From an uncultured bacterium (GTDB taxonomy: Bacteria > Vulcanimicrobiota > Xenobia > Xenobiales > Xenobiaceae), in the NCBI GenBank assembly GCA_934621605.1, contig CAKTUZ010000023.1:1-45679 (forward strand): a DNA stretch of 45,679 nt, read 5' to 3'. The position numbers and the translations under genes were made by a program. Every line of letters starts with the position of its first letter. The stretch's first letter is position 1. The notes below the pieces were generated by a model. The model was given only the letters and a program-made list of their open reading frames with translations. It was not told the origin of the DNA and searched no databases. Positions 16,559-26,033 of this stretch are shown in pieces.

Positions 16559-18010
16559 CTACTTAACTTCTTGGCCCTGGTAGTCGTATTTCATAGCGCC
16601 TTCAAGATTGAGACGAGCGCCGCTGCCTACCTTTCCTTGTAAGCTTTCCAATTGGTCGCCGCCTTTAGTGAGGCGAGTTACCAATTCGTCATTGCTCATT
16701 TCTGGATCCATGGCCAAGAGCAAGCCGGCTGCACCAGTTACGTGAGGAGTGGCCATAGAAGTGCCGCTGTAAACGGCGTAGCCTCCGCCGGGAACGGTGG
16801 AGAGAATGTCTTTACCAGGAGCGGCAATATCCACATTCTTCTCTCCATAGCAAGAGAACTTGGCCAACTGATCGTTGCGATCGGTGGCGGCTACAGCGAT
16901 ATTGTTGGGTAAATCGTAGTCGGAAGGATAGTGCGGATAAATATCATTGTTAGTTCCGGAGTTGCCGGCAGACATCATGTGTAAAGCGTCTGGAGAGTTG
17001 CGGAAGGCTTCCTGAATAGCAGGGTTCGCCGGGCCACCGCCCCAGGAATTGGAGGTTAAGCGGGCTCCTACGGAAGTGGCATAATTGATGCCGCGAATAA
17101 TGGAAGCTGCGTCGGCACCACCGTTATCGCTGAAGATCTTGACGGGCAGAATAGTGGCCGACCAGTTTATGCCAGATACACCTTCGCCGTTGTCACCTAC
17201 TGCACCGATAGTACCGGCAACATGGGTACCATGACCCTGGCGATCCATAACGTCACCGTTTTGCAAGCAAGCATTCCAGCCTTGATAATCATCAACGAAG
17301 CCGTTGCCATCATCGTCAATACCGTTACCCGGGATTTCTTTGGTGTTGGTGTAGATATTGCCAGCTAAGTCCGGGTGAGTTATATCAATACCAGTATCGA
17401 TAACGGCAATCAAGGGACCCTGGCCGTTGGGTAAACCTGTAGTAATTTGCCAAGCTTCAGGAGCGTGAATATCGGCGCGGGCGGTACCGTTATTGCTGCC
17501 GTCATTATACATGTCCCACTGCTGACCGAACTTGGCGTCGTTGGGAACCTTACCTTCAGCTAACTGTTCGCGGGTGAACTCTTGACCTTTAGCAATATCT
17601 TCGGCGTGATAAATGGTATTGGGAACAGCAAATTCAATGCTGGGATCTTGTTGCATTTGGGCTAAGGCTTCTTCGGTGGTCATACCCTCGGGAAGCTGGA
17701 GCTGCATCATTTCGCCAGCGTCGGCAGCCTTCATGCGACCGGGGATTTGGAAATTGTCCAGTACCTTGGCGCCGTATTTCTCAACTACGCTCTCATTGTT
17801 GAGACTGGCCATCATAGAACCACGGGTTTTAATGATAACTTGACCGGGAACGAATTCACCCAGAGAACTTTTCTCCGAACCTAAACTGACAGAATCCGAA
17901 CATACCTGAGGATTGGAAGTTTCCGCTTTAGCTTCCGATTTTGTTGTAGCCTGGGGAGTATAGGTGCTTTGTAATTGATTTATACTGTTGGGTCCGATAT
18001 TCGAGATCAT
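16559..18010 (-). CDS. S8 family subtilisin-like serine protease
   Basis: This is a 483-residue subtilase with the complete triad: D205 in VIDTGIDITHPDL, H260 in GHGTHVAGTIGA and S417 in GTSMATPHVTGAAGL. The oxyanion Asn is N350 in SAGNSGTNND. Residues 52-140 resemble a fervidolysin-type inhibitory pro-region (VPGQVIIKTRG, then a segment ending IEFAVPNTIYHAED). An acidic IDDDGNGFVDDY stretch may bind calcium. The first 50 residues are polar, Ser/Thr/Gln-rich and contain no hydrophobic signal peptide, so export by Sec is not evident. The ATG at 18008-18010 with AGGAGG just upstream is preferred to a TTG at 18038-18040 that lacks a ribosome site; neither start gives a signal peptide. Confidence 0.92.
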   Translation of the reverse strand: MISNIGPNSINQLQSTYTPQATTKSEAKAETSNPQVCSDSVSLGSEKSSLGEFVPGQVIIKTRGSMMASLNNESVVEKYGAKVLDNFQIPGRMKAADAGEMMQLQLPEGMTTEEALAQMQQDPSIEFAVPNTIYHAEDIAKGQEFTREQLAEGKVPNDAKFGQQWDMYNDGSNNGTARADIHAPEAWQITTGLPNGQGPLIAVIDTGIDITHPDLAGNIYTNTKEIPGNGIDDDGNGFVDDYQGWNACLQNGDVMDRQGHGTHVAGTIGAVGDNGEGVSGINWSATILPVKIFSDNGGADAASIIRGINYATSVGARLTSNSWGGGPANPAIQEAFRNSPDALHMMSAGNSGTNNDIYPHYPSDYDLPNNIAVAATDRNDQLAKFSCYGEKNVDIAAPGKDILSTVPGGGYAVYSGTSMATPHVTGAAGLLLAMDPEMSNDELVTRLTKGGDQLESLQGKVGSGARLNLEGAMKYDYQGQEVK

Positions 18011-18172
18011 CTTGCCTCCTAAAATGTTTTTGAACGTCAATATCTCAGCATTCTGATTCTATTGAAGCTTGGCTGAGCCTTCTTGCTTTTTCTTAACTTT
18101 AGCATAAAAGTTTTGTTTACTCACAAAGAGAACTGTCAGCGGTAGAAGGCTATTATTTTCGCTCTGCATATT

Positions 18173-18215
18173 CTCGAAAGCCCTGCTTTCTTTTATTTCG
18201 GAATGCAGGGCTTTC
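18173..18215 (-). terminator. Hairpin terminator after the adenosine deaminase gene
   Basis: An 11-bp perfect stem (18176-18186 with 18205-18215) lies 58 bases after the deaminase stop on the minus strand. A U-run is missing, as for some other hairpins here, so termination efficiency is uncertain. The remaining 160 bases up to the S8 start should hold the S8 promoter; none is evident to me. Confidence 0.6.
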
Positions 18216-18273
18216 AAGGAACAGTCCGTTAACCGGAAGCGGCAGTGGACCTAAGTATTAAGTATGGTTGAAA

Positions 18274-19497
18274 TTATTTGTTTTCTTGCTCTTTGTTATA
18301 TTTTTCGATAATAGAATCGTAGTAATTGAGTACCTGACGGACGTATTTGCGTCTTTCGGTATAAGGGCCGGAGAAGAAGCTACGCTTGAAGCCATAGACT
18401 ATGGTATCACGCAACTGTCTGGGAGTAAGATCGAAGGTCTTGAGAGCCAATTCCACTTCGTCGGTCACAGTAGTGTGGCTGACTAAGCGGTTGTCGGTGC
18501 ACAGTGTGGCCGACAAGTTATTGGCCAGCATCTTACCGAAAGCGTGATTCTTGACTTCACCGATAGCGGGATTTGTTTGCATATTGCTGGTTATACATAC
18601 TTCGATAGTAGTACGGCTATCGGCAATGTGGCGAATCAAACGCTCTATATATTGCTGAGGATCTTTGACGTTGGGGCCGCAGAGCTCGGGAGAGAAAAGG
18701 TGATAACCGTGACCGATACGGTCGGCATGTAAGTCGGTGATGGCTTGGAAAATGCTTTCAGGACCATAAGCCTCGCCGGCATGGACGGTTTTGTGCATAA
18801 AGTTCTTATGTACGTAGTGGTAAGCCGCTTCGTGATCGCTGGCGGGATGACCGGCCTCTGCTCCGGCTAAGTCGAAACCTACGACGGGGATACCCTCCTC
18901 GTCACGCAAACGCACAACTGCTCTGGCCAACTCCAAGGAAGCCATAGAATAGATCTCTTTAAGGGGAGCTTCTCTGAATACTTCCATCAATTTAGCGTAG
19001 TAAGGGGAGCTGGCGGCTACGAAGAAGCGCATAGCGCAAGTAATAAGACCATAGTGGAAAGGAGGCTCACCATTTTTGGTAACGGCCGGAGAAGCGTTAT
19101 ACTCGGCTTCAGCTTTGGCAAAACCTCGGTTAACGGCGCGAATGATCTGCTCTAAAGAAAGGTTCTCATTGATGTGAAGTTGAGGGGCGAAGCGCGTTTC
19201 AATGTAGCGCACACCTTCGTTGATATTATCCCAGGCTAATTCGTAAGCTGTTCTTTCTAAAGCCTCTTCGTCAACAAGAACTGCACAAGTATAATTGAAA
19301 CCTTCCAAATACTCGACTAAGTTGTTGTAGTGAGGGCGAAATACGAGTTCGTTCATGCCTTCTTCCGTATAGGAAGGAAGTTTAACGTTGCGCTCTTTGG
19401 CCATTTCGATAAGGGAACTTAAACGTAATGAACCGTCAAGGTGTAAGTGTAAGTCTGTTTTGGGCAGAGCGCTGATTATCTCGCGAGGTAATATCAT
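18274..19497 (-). CDS. add: Adenosine deaminase
   Basis: This cytoplasmic purine-salvage enzyme deaminates adenosine and deoxyadenosine to inosine forms. The 407-residue protein has the zinc motif TDLHLHLDG (H17, H19), the third His in HAGEAYGP (H239), RIGHGYHL, the SNMQTNPAI stretch and zinc-binding D335 in TDNRLVSH. The last reads TDN rather than the TDD of mammalian enzymes, as in many bacterial ones. At 407 residues it is longer than the roughly 330-350 usual in bacteria; the extra length is spread between motifs. A related role, such as aminofutalosine deaminase, is possible but less likely because no menaquinone genes lie nearby. Start ATG 19495-19497 has a GGAGG site about 15 bases upstream, which is rather far. 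Confidence 0.87.
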   Translation of the reverse strand: MILPREIISALPKTDLHLHLDGSLRLSSLIEMAKERNVKLPSYTEEGMNELVFRPHYNNLVEYLEGFNYTCAVLVDEEALERTAYELAWDNINEGVRYIETRFAPQLHINENLSLEQIIRAVNRGFAKAEAEYNASPAVTKNGEPPFHYGLITCAMRFFVAASSPYYAKLMEVFREAPLKEIYSMASLELARAVVRLRDEEGIPVVGFDLAGAEAGHPASDHEAAYHYVHKNFMHKTVHAGEAYGPESIFQAITDLHADRIGHGYHLFSPELCGPNVKDPQQYIERLIRHIADSRTTIEVCITSNMQTNPAIGEVKNHAFGKMLANNLSATLCTDNRLVSHTTVTDEVELALKTFDLTPRQLRDTIVYGFKRSFFSGPYTERRKYVRQVLNYYDSIIEKYNKEQENK

Positions 19498-19967
19498 ATA
19501 TTTATCTTTTATCCTCCGTTTTAACCTCTCGGCTTCGATTATAAAATAAGCTTTTCCTGCCTAAATAATCTGCTGTTTTGTGGGGTATTTCTATAAAAAT
19601 AATAAAATTGTATGGCCTTTTAGTTAAAAACAAAATCGCATGAAAGGATCTTAAATGCGGTAACTATGTTGATATAAAGCCAAATTGGGAACGGCTCTAT
19701 TCTTGAGACTTAAAACAGAGGAAAATATGTTTTGGGCATAAATTTACAGTAGTTCGGTCGGTCTGCCGTATTTTGAGAAACAAGTAACCATTTCTTGAGA
19801 TCGGTAAAAAGGCCGGTAATGCGTAAATTCGCCGACATCAAAGCCGATGCCGATAAACATGCGCTCGGCTTGTATTGAATAGATTCATATGCTTTAGCTA
19901 AGGAAAGTGAGGTTTTTAACCTGACAGGAGATTTAGTTTCTGCTATATGCTTGCAGGGAATACTTTA
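19498..19967. promoter_or_regulatory. Divergent intergenic region between add and a MarR-like gene
   Basis: This stretch of 470 bases carries no gene I can support. It is AT-rich and must hold the promoters of both flanking genes. On the minus strand a TATAAT box lies near 19540 without a good -35 box. Inverted repeats typical of a MarR-type operator are not obvious to me. Confidence 0.35.
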
Positions 19968-20537
19968 ATGAAAAAATATGGTGACGTAGACAGCTCTCTT
20001 TGCTCTGACCTTCGCTCTCTATCCAGGGCTATGACGCGTCTTTACAATACGCTGATGCCAAAAATTTCTGTCGAACGTACCCGCAAAGGCAGTAACAATT
20101 CCTCTACTGCTTTTCGTGTGGAGTTACCTATTAGAGTTACTCAAGTAGCTGTTTTGGAAGCTCTTGATAATTTGAGCTGGTGCAACTCAGAGTCGCAAGA
20201 ATCCAAAGAAGGCGTCTCTCAAGTGGAATTGGCCAAATATTTAGGTGTTGATACGGCCACTATGTGTCGTAACATGAGAGTTTTGGTGCAGGAGAACAGC
20301 TGGGCGGAAGAGAGAAAAAATGGTAAATCCGAACGGGGTAAGCTTTTAAAAATAAGCGAATCCGGTCGTAAAGCGCTCCAAGAAGCTCAGCCTGCTATTC
20401 GTGAGTTAAATTCAGAAATAATTGAGCGAATTTCTCAACGAGGTGTTGATATTAGGAAGTTATCTGACGATTTAAAGGTGGTTGCCGAAGTCGTGGCTTC
20501 TATGGAGGAGTGGGCTCAGAATCAAAGGGAAGGCTGA
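19968..20537 (+). CDS. MarR-like winged-helix transcription regulator
   Basis: A 189-residue DNA-binding protein. Residues 70-125 hold a winged helix: VSQVELAKYLGVDTATMCRN is the helix-turn-helix, followed by MRVLVQENSWAEERK as linker and wing, and LKISESGRKALQEAQPAI, the MarR-type C-terminal helix. MarR proteins usually bind as dimers next to their own gene and respond to small ligands, so autoregulation or control of the divergent add gene is possible but not shown. The ATG at 19968 is preceded by AGGG 9 bases away; another ATG at 19947 has its GGAG 16 bases away and is less likely. The first 60 residues (SRAMTRLYNTLMPK) form the expected N-terminal helices. Confidence 0.8.
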   Translation: MKKYGDVDSSLCSDLRSLSRAMTRLYNTLMPKISVERTRKGSNNSSTAFRVELPIRVTQVAVLEALDNLSWCNSESQESKEGVSQVELAKYLGVDTATMCRNMRVLVQENSWAEERKNGKSERGKLLKISESGRKALQEAQPAIRELNSEIIERISQRGVDIRKLSDDLKVVAEVVASMEEWAQNQREG

Positions 20538-20569
20538 TTCGCTTTGGCAACAATTCATAATTTTGTCAA

Positions 20570-20620
20570 ATGATTAAAGCCTGCAGAAACCGAGGACAGG
20601 TGCTGCAGGCTTTATTTTTT
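20570..20620. terminator. Bidirectional rho-independent terminator
   Basis: An 11-bp perfect stem (20576-20586 with 20603-20613) with a 16-base loop. A T-run follows on the plus strand for the MarR-like gene. On the minus strand it also follows the lipoprotein gene that ends at 20619. Confidence 0.85.
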
Positions 20621-21269
20621 ACTGTTTGTCCGGCAAGTTTTTTAAATTAATTTTAACTTTTGATTTGTTTGAAGTTGATTTATGTTGAACTGGTGAAGGC
20701 GTTGCTTGAACCCTTGACGGTGAAGCCGGTTGAACAACTTTTACATGTGGAACGGCTGGCTTAGGGTTGGCGGGAATCACTGTTCGAGGTTCCTGGGGTT
20801 TTCCGGGAGCGGGAGCACTGGGAATGCCCGGTTTGGGAGGCTGAGGAATACCGATTTTGGGCGCTTGAGGTTCTCCCGGTTTGACGGGGGGAATAGGCTT
20901 TTCGGTTTGTTGAACTTTTTCAGAGGTAGTTTTTGTGGGACTTCCGTCTTTTTCGTAAGGTTCTTTGATGCGAGTTGCCTGTATGGCCGGATCGGGTTGC
21001 CCTGGAGTTAGGCTAGGGTCCGGTTGTACATCTTTATTTGGGGGAGGATTTTGATTTGTGGTCGAGGCGCTTGGCGCCGTTTCCGGAACAGGAGTGGCCT
21101 CAACGTAATTCTGGGGACTCGGGGAACTTGAAGCAGAAAGGCTGGGGGAAGCCACTTCTGCAGGCGGTAGACCGTCATTTGGCGGTGAAGTCGGCGCAGC
21201 GCAAGAAATTGTGCTAAGGCCAACCAAGAGCGAACTCAGCAAAATTTGTAATGAAGAAATTGTTTTCAT
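20619..21269 (-). CDS. Proline-rich lipoprotein of unknown function
   Basis: The product is 216 residues. It begins with a lipoprotein signal peptide (MKTISSLQILLSSLL) and a lipobox TISC whose cysteine (about C23) would be lipid-modified. The rest is low-complexity Pro/Ser/Lys sequence with repeats such as PPKPGIP, PQAPKIGIPQ and PGKPQEPR, ending in a short basic KSKVKINLKNL tail. No catalytic domain is present. Such tethers often span the periplasm or cell wall and hold proteins or peptidoglycan; that is inference. It begins 41 bases after the peptidase gene and is probably on the same transcript. The ribosome site is weak. Confidence 0.78.
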   Translation of the reverse strand: MKTISSLQILLSSLLVGLSTISCAAPTSPPNDGLPPAEVASPSLSASSSPSPQNYVEATPVPETAPSASTTNQNPPPNKDVQPDPSLTPGQPDPAIQATRIKEPYEKDGSPTKTTSEKVQQTEKPIPPVKPGEPQAPKIGIPQPPKPGIPSAPAPGKPQEPRTVIPANPKPAVPHVKVVQPASPSRVQATPSPVQHKSTSNKSKVKINLKNLPDKQ

Positions 21270-21310
21270 AATAGACCACTTTCGATTGTATTAGGTGGAA
21301 AATCACTACC

Positions 21311-23017
21311 TTATTTTAAGAAAAGTTTGGCAAAAGCTTGTGGATTTAAAGGCTCGCCGGTGGCTTCTTGACACATTTGTCTCCAATCTGTGCGATTGCC
21401 GCAGGCAAAAATTCGCTCCCGTAAATACTGCCCGGCTTTGGGATCTCCGTAAAGGGAAGTTTGCAAAGGATCGTCTATGTTCATAATATTTTTAGTTAGA
21501 TAAGCGTAAATTTGAGAAGCAAATAAATCACCCATCATATAGTTATGATAATAGACGGGAGCGCCAACTATGTGCATCTTGGCGCCGTAATCTTGACCGC
21601 TCATATCAGTCGGAGGGGCTTGGAGTTGATATTTGGCTTTAAGATCCCACCATAATTTGTTTAAGTCTTGGTTGGGATTGGCATACATCTCTTTTTCAAA
21701 ATGGAGCATAGTTTGAGTCCAACGGCTGAAAATGAGGCGCTCGGAACGAAGCAAACGCCAAGAAGCCTTGGAATATTTATCTAACTCTGTGCCTTTAAGG
21801 CCTACTACTTTGGCTAAGAAATCTGGAGTACGGGTCATTTCTCCCATAAACATGGCAAAGCCTTCAGTTGTGAGAATATGGGCCGGGGTACGTAGCAAAT
21901 AGGGTAAGGATGGGTCTATATATTGATCGTAAAGTCCGTGACCGAGTTCGTGATTTACCGTGTCCATCCAAGCGCCGTTGGGTTTTACGTTGCATAAAAC
22001 ACGAATATCTTGTTCTCTGTCAAGGCAAGTTTCGAAGGCATGCGGACTTTTGCCGTTACGCTCGTAAAGATCGCTGCGGGCAATAATCTTCTCCGGGTTC
22101 ATATTTAAGCTGTTGTAATACTTGGTAGACAGGACAACCGGATCCAAATTTTTGTAAATATCGTCTAAATTGACTCCTTCTTCTTTGAGCTCAGGAGCTT
22201 CCTGGAAGAACAAATCGCCCAAATGCCACGGGCGTACGGCTTCGTTTTCTTGAAGGCCGAAACGCTGACGCTGATAAGAGTCAATCTCTTGCTTTAATTC
22301 ACGGAAGGGCGCATCGGTTAATTTGTCCAGCTCGTCAAAAGTGGCAAAGAGCTCCTGTTCGTCAAATTCTTGTAAATCCAATTGCATGGCAAAGAAATCA
22401 CGATAACCTAGCTGGCGGGCCATTTTATTGCGCAGTTTAACCAAATCCTTTAAAGGAATGGCCACTTTGCGTCCGACTTCCATATAACCCAGCCAAGCTT
22501 GACGCACTTTGTTACTGTCGCTACTTTCGGCTATTACTTTGCGCACATCATTTTCAGTCAGCTTTTGACCGTCGACGGAACTGCGATGAGTGTTAAAAAT
22601 TTTATCTACCTCGGCTTCGCGAGAGATAATTTTTGAAGTAATGGTAGCGTCGGCTTGGTAGGGAAGATAGGCATAGTACATCAGATCGAGCTGACGAGCT
22701 TGCATGGGGTCGGTAATTTTTTTAGATTCGCGCAGCTCTTTCAGTTGGCGAAAAACTTTTTTGTCTTGATGAAGTTTGGCTGCCGCATTATCAGCCTTTT
22801 CTCGCCTTTGATAGGCTTGATCGGAACCTGTGGTGGAGGATTCCCACCAGGCTTCATTGGCTTCTTTTTCCAGAGGTTGAATTTGGGATACATATTTGTC
22901 GCGCAGGGCGGCAAACTGTTGTTGAGGAGTTTGGGGAACGGCTTGAACCAGGGAAGTGCCCAAAATGGCAACTCCTAAAACGGCGGCAGCAGCTGTAAAA
23001 TGAAATTTGCTAAACAT
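21311..23017 (-). CDS. Exported zinc metallopeptidase, M2/M3-like gluzincin
   Basis: A 568-residue secreted peptidase. The ATG at 23015-23017 (MFSKFHFTAAA), preceded by GAGGGA, gives a normal signal peptide with cleavage after LVQA; an upstream ATG at 23068 would spoil it. The active site is NHELGHGLYDQY with H356, E357 and H360, and TTEGFAMF supplies the third zinc ligand E385. The helical architecture and the stretch LPYLLRTPAHILTTEG resemble bacterial M2 (peptidyl-dipeptidase A-like) and M3 oligopeptidases, which trim short peptides in a deep cleft. I lean to M2 but cannot exclude M3. With a signal peptide it acts in the periplasm or outside. It is co-transcribed with the lipoprotein gene 41 bases downstream. 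Confidence 0.85.
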   Translation of the reverse strand: MFSKFHFTAAAAVLGVAILGTSLVQAVPQTPQQQFAALRDKYVSQIQPLEKEANEAWWESSTTGSDQAYQRREKADNAAAKLHQDKKVFRQLKELRESKKITDPMQARQLDLMYYAYLPYQADATITSKIISREAEVDKIFNTHRSSVDGQKLTENDVRKVIAESSDSNKVRQAWLGYMEVGRKVAIPLKDLVKLRNKMARQLGYRDFFAMQLDLQEFDEQELFATFDELDKLTDAPFRELKQEIDSYQRQRFGLQENEAVRPWHLGDLFFQEAPELKEEGVNLDDIYKNLDPVVLSTKYYNSLNMNPEKIIARSDLYERNGKSPHAFETCLDREQDIRVLCNVKPNGAWMDTVNHELGHGLYDQYIDPSLPYLLRTPAHILTTEGFAMFMGEMTRTPDFLAKVVGLKGTELDKYSKASWRLLRSERLIFSRWTQTMLHFEKEMYANPNQDLNKLWWDLKAKYQLQAPPTDMSGQDYGAKMHIVGAPVYYHNYMMGDLFASQIYAYLTKNIMNIDDPLQTSLYGDPKAGQYLRERIFACGNRTDWRQMCQEATGEPLNPQAFAKLFLK

Positions 23018-23506
23018 AAATTTCCCTCGGATATCTGTTGCTTTTTTGTTTTGATTGGTATTGTGCATGACTTAAATAAATGGTTATTTATTGCCTGCTT
23101 TTTTATTCAGCTTGGGTAAAAAAATAACTTTTTGATAGTAGAAAAGTACGGTTCGATCGTTAATTTGAAAATGTAAATATTACAGGTGTAAATGCAATAC
23201 CTGGGTCGAATTGCCATAGCCGACAGTGGTGGTAGTTGCTGGCGATATTTCGTCACAACTTGGCAAGAATGTTAAAATAAGGTCATTTTTAGCGCTATGC
23301 TGTTGAGTATAGTTTAAAATTTATGCTCAATCAGTTAAGCTACTAAGTAGATTTTTAGGGCAACAGGCTGCGGATGATGATTGAGCATGATAAATTTAGT
23401 GCATAGGAAATATAATTTTATAGGCAGCTTTTTTTCTGTCCGAGCTGTTTGTGAATATTGTCGAAAAGGTTGAGGAATTGGCAAAATTTGGTGTGGAGGT
23501 AAGTGT
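23018..23506. promoter_or_regulatory. Divergent regulatory region upstream of the rel operon
   Basis: These 489 bases hold no gene I can support. The region is AT-rich and must drive the peptidase (minus) and the rel operon (plus). A TATAAT lies at 23411-23416 on the plus strand, but the nearest TTGAGC (23381) is 24 bases away, which is too far. An alternative TTGAGT (23303) plus TAAAAT (23325) with a 16-base spacer is weak. A GGAGG ribosome site sits at 23494-23498 just before rel copy 1. Confidence 0.4.
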
Positions 23507-25939
23507 ATGACAGTAAATGGGTGGTCTTTTGAAAAGGAATCGGCCAATTATGAACCCCTTCCGGGAAAATATTTGCAAATCAAGCGTTGTTCTGAATTTG
23601 ATAAAAGAATTAAAGCACTTTCTATATATTTGCCGGAAGTCCAGCGTCGCTTTTTCTTGGAAAAGGCTTATCCTTTTACTTATTATTTCCATGAGGGACA
23701 ATTTCGCAAAAGTGGTGAACCGTATATAATTCATCCCATTGCTGTGGCCGAGATTTTAGCTAAATACCATGTAGATTGTGATACCTTATGCGCCGGCCTT
23801 ATGCACGATACCTATGAAGATAATGCTGAAAGGGTTTCTTTAGATGAAATAGGCCACTATTTTGGGCCGGAAGTCCGTTTATTGGTTGATGGAATGACCA
23901 AAATAGGTATAGTCACTTCGCAAAACAGGAGACAGACTGCTGCTTTAAGGAAAGAGTTATCTGAGAGCGGTTACAATACCATCACCAACCAAAAAGTTTA
24001 CCAATCGTTAGTAGGCCCCAAAAACGGTCCTCCCAGGGAAGTCAATTCTGGTATGGATGAACAGGCCAGAGCCAAACGTATAAAAATCGCCAATAAGAAT
24101 GCCTCTTTAGCTAAGTTACTTTTAGGAATTGCTGAGGATCCTAGGATTATTTTAATCAAACTGGCCGATAGATTGCATAATATCAGAACACTTGGCAGTT
24201 TGAGGCCGGATAAGCAGAAACGAATTGCTCGCGAGACCTTAGAGTTTTTTTGCCCTATTGCCGATCGCTTTGGTATTTGGGAAATAAAAAAAGAGTTGGA
24301 AGAGCTTTGCTTCCGCTATCTGTATGATAATATTTACGATATTTTCAGAAAAAAAGTCGAAGCTGTACGCCAAGAGAGACTGCCCATTATTGAGGCTACT
24401 ATTGAGCAAATAAAGGAAGTTTTTGCTCGCGAGTCCGTGCAGGCCGATATAAAAATCGATAACAGCGGTTTTTATACGATTTTCAAAAGAATGGAAAATA
24501 GTGGCATAATCTCTCTGGAAGAAGTTAGCGGATTGAGTTCGGTTGTAATTACTGTGCCGAATAAAGACGCTTGTTTTGATGTCGAAAGTATCGTCAAGAG
24601 AAACTTTCATTCCTGTGGTGCAAGTCTCTATTGTGATTATATTTCTAATCCCAAAGCCAATAAATATCAGGCCATACATTTGGCCATACGTGGTTGTGGT
24701 AAACGGATAGTTAAAATTCGTATCAATTCCACGCAGCACAACATTATAAATAATATTGGTATTTTTTCTGAATTTAAGGACTTTAATTACAGCTTGGAAG
24801 GACGTGACGTCGGTCAGGCTTTGCGTAGCAAATGGGCTTCTTGGATTAGTTCTATTAGGGCTCTACATGATGTGGCTGCTGAAAATACCGATTTTGTGGA
24901 TTGGGCTTTGAACAGCAGTTTAGCTCATTCGATCACTTGTTTTACTCCTCGCGGTGACGCTGTCGATTTACCTGTGGGGTCTACTCCTTTAGACTTTGCT
25001 TTTACTATCAAGACTGAGTTGGGGCTGTCCTGTGAAGGAGCTTTGGTAAATGATCGATCTGTTTCTTGTTTGGAGTACAAGCTTAAAGATAACGACTTTG
25101 TAACTATTGTAAGTTCTGACAATGTTATTCCTCAGCGCAGCTGGTTCGAATATTGCTGCACGCCTCAGGCCAGAACCGCTTTGAGCAATTGGTATAAAGC
25201 AAACTACAGTGTCGATTCCAATAAAGCTTATGGTGAGAAGTTACTGACGGCTGCCCTTTTACGGGCCGATTTGTCGGGGATGCAAAAAAATGAAAAATTT
25301 TTGCGTCTTTTGGCCAATAAATGCAGTTGCCAATCTCCGTCCGATTTGCTTGAAATGATCGGTACGCGCCGAATTAGTTTGAAATTTGTAAGCGCTCAGT
25401 TTGAAGAATGCAAACTCGATTGCAGGGAAGAAGATGAGAATGTTTCTGCTTCTAATTTTAGCGAAGTGTCGGCTTGGGTACATGTGCCCAAATTGAGTAA
25501 TTGCAAAGTATATGTTTGTGGTGAATGTTGTCCTATAGTGGGCGATGATATTTATGTTGTCGGTTCTGACCCCGAACGGTTGATTCTTCATCGTTCTGGC
25601 TGTTCGGTCGGTGAAAGTGTTAGACAAGCAAATTCTGAGCAATACGTTCTTGAAGAGCAGGCATTTTGGTTGGAGAATGCTCAATCTATGGGCATAAATA
25701 CAGCTCTGAAAGCAAAAGTAGAGCTAAAAGCCGTTTATAATTACGCTTTGGCTATAGAAGTGATTGTACGCTGTCACGACAGTGAACATAAAATTTACGA
25801 TCTTAAGTTGCATAATAATTTTGCCGGAAATTCCGCGCATATTGTTGTGACAGTGGGAATTGCCAATCTTACTGAACTTAACAGTTTTATAAAAAACTTG
25901 CGGAAAATAGACGACGTTGCCGAAGTCTGTCGACTTTAG
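23507..25939 (+). CDS. RelA/SpoT homologue 1: intact hydrolase domain, decayed synthetase domain
   Basis: This 810-residue long-form RSH protein has the domain order HD, synthetase, TGS, zinc finger, ACT. The ppGpp-hydrolase residues are kept: H76 in IIHPIAVAEI, H100-D101 and E104-D105 in HDTYED, and D221/N225 in ADRLHNIRTL. The synthetase is eroded: the R-x-KH motif reads DNSG (318-321), the catalytic Asp is S341, the following Arg is V346, and EVQIR reads KIRIN (403-407). Only the NxYQ Tyr (Y387) is clear. TGS (about 475-535) has IK instead of IH. The zinc finger (C674, C675, H695, C699) and ACT (738-810) remain. An extra stretch of about 50 residues follows VDGMTKIG in the HD domain. It is predicted to degrade but not make (p)ppGpp. 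GGAGG lies 7 bases before the ATG; it is first in the operon. Confidence 0.9.
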   Translation: MTVNGWSFEKESANYEPLPGKYLQIKRCSEFDKRIKALSIYLPEVQRRFFLEKAYPFTYYFHEGQFRKSGEPYIIHPIAVAEILAKYHVDCDTLCAGLMHDTYEDNAERVSLDEIGHYFGPEVRLLVDGMTKIGIVTSQNRRQTAALRKELSESGYNTITNQKVYQSLVGPKNGPPREVNSGMDEQARAKRIKIANKNASLAKLLLGIAEDPRIILIKLADRLHNIRTLGSLRPDKQKRIARETLEFFCPIADRFGIWEIKKELEELCFRYLYDNIYDIFRKKVEAVRQERLPIIEATIEQIKEVFARESVQADIKIDNSGFYTIFKRMENSGIISLEEVSGLSSVVITVPNKDACFDVESIVKRNFHSCGASLYCDYISNPKANKYQAIHLAIRGCGKRIVKIRINSTQHNIINNIGIFSEFKDFNYSLEGRDVGQALRSKWASWISSIRALHDVAAENTDFVDWALNSSLAHSITCFTPRGDAVDLPVGSTPLDFAFTIKTELGLSCEGALVNDRSVSCLEYKLKDNDFVTIVSSDNVIPQRSWFEYCCTPQARTALSNWYKANYSVDSNKAYGEKLLTAALLRADLSGMQKNEKFLRLLANKCSCQSPSDLLEMIGTRRISLKFVSAQFEECKLDCREEDENVSASNFSEVSAWVHVPKLSNCKVYVCGECCPIVGDDIYVVGSDPERLILHRSGCSVGESVRQANSEQYVLEEQAFWLENAQSMGINTALKAKVELKAVYNYALAIEVIVRCHDSEHKIYDLKLHNNFAGNSAHIVVTVGIANLTELNSFIKNLRKIDDVAEVCRL

Positions 25940-26033
25940 AGCTAATAAAAACAAGAGAGCTGTTCGGATGGGGGGGAAGACGTCGTTGCATCGTTTGGGC
26001 GGTTTTCAAACCAGAGATAAAAGGGAGCTGATT

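Noticed and set aside
23376..23416. TTGAGC plus TATAAT as promoter of the rel operon
   Set aside because: The spacer of 24 bases is too long for sigma70.
25917..26033. TTG start of RSH copy 2 overlapping the end of copy 1
   Set aside because: The added 39 residues do not match the family and lack a ribosome site, while the ATG at 26034 has a strong one and aligns with copy 1.
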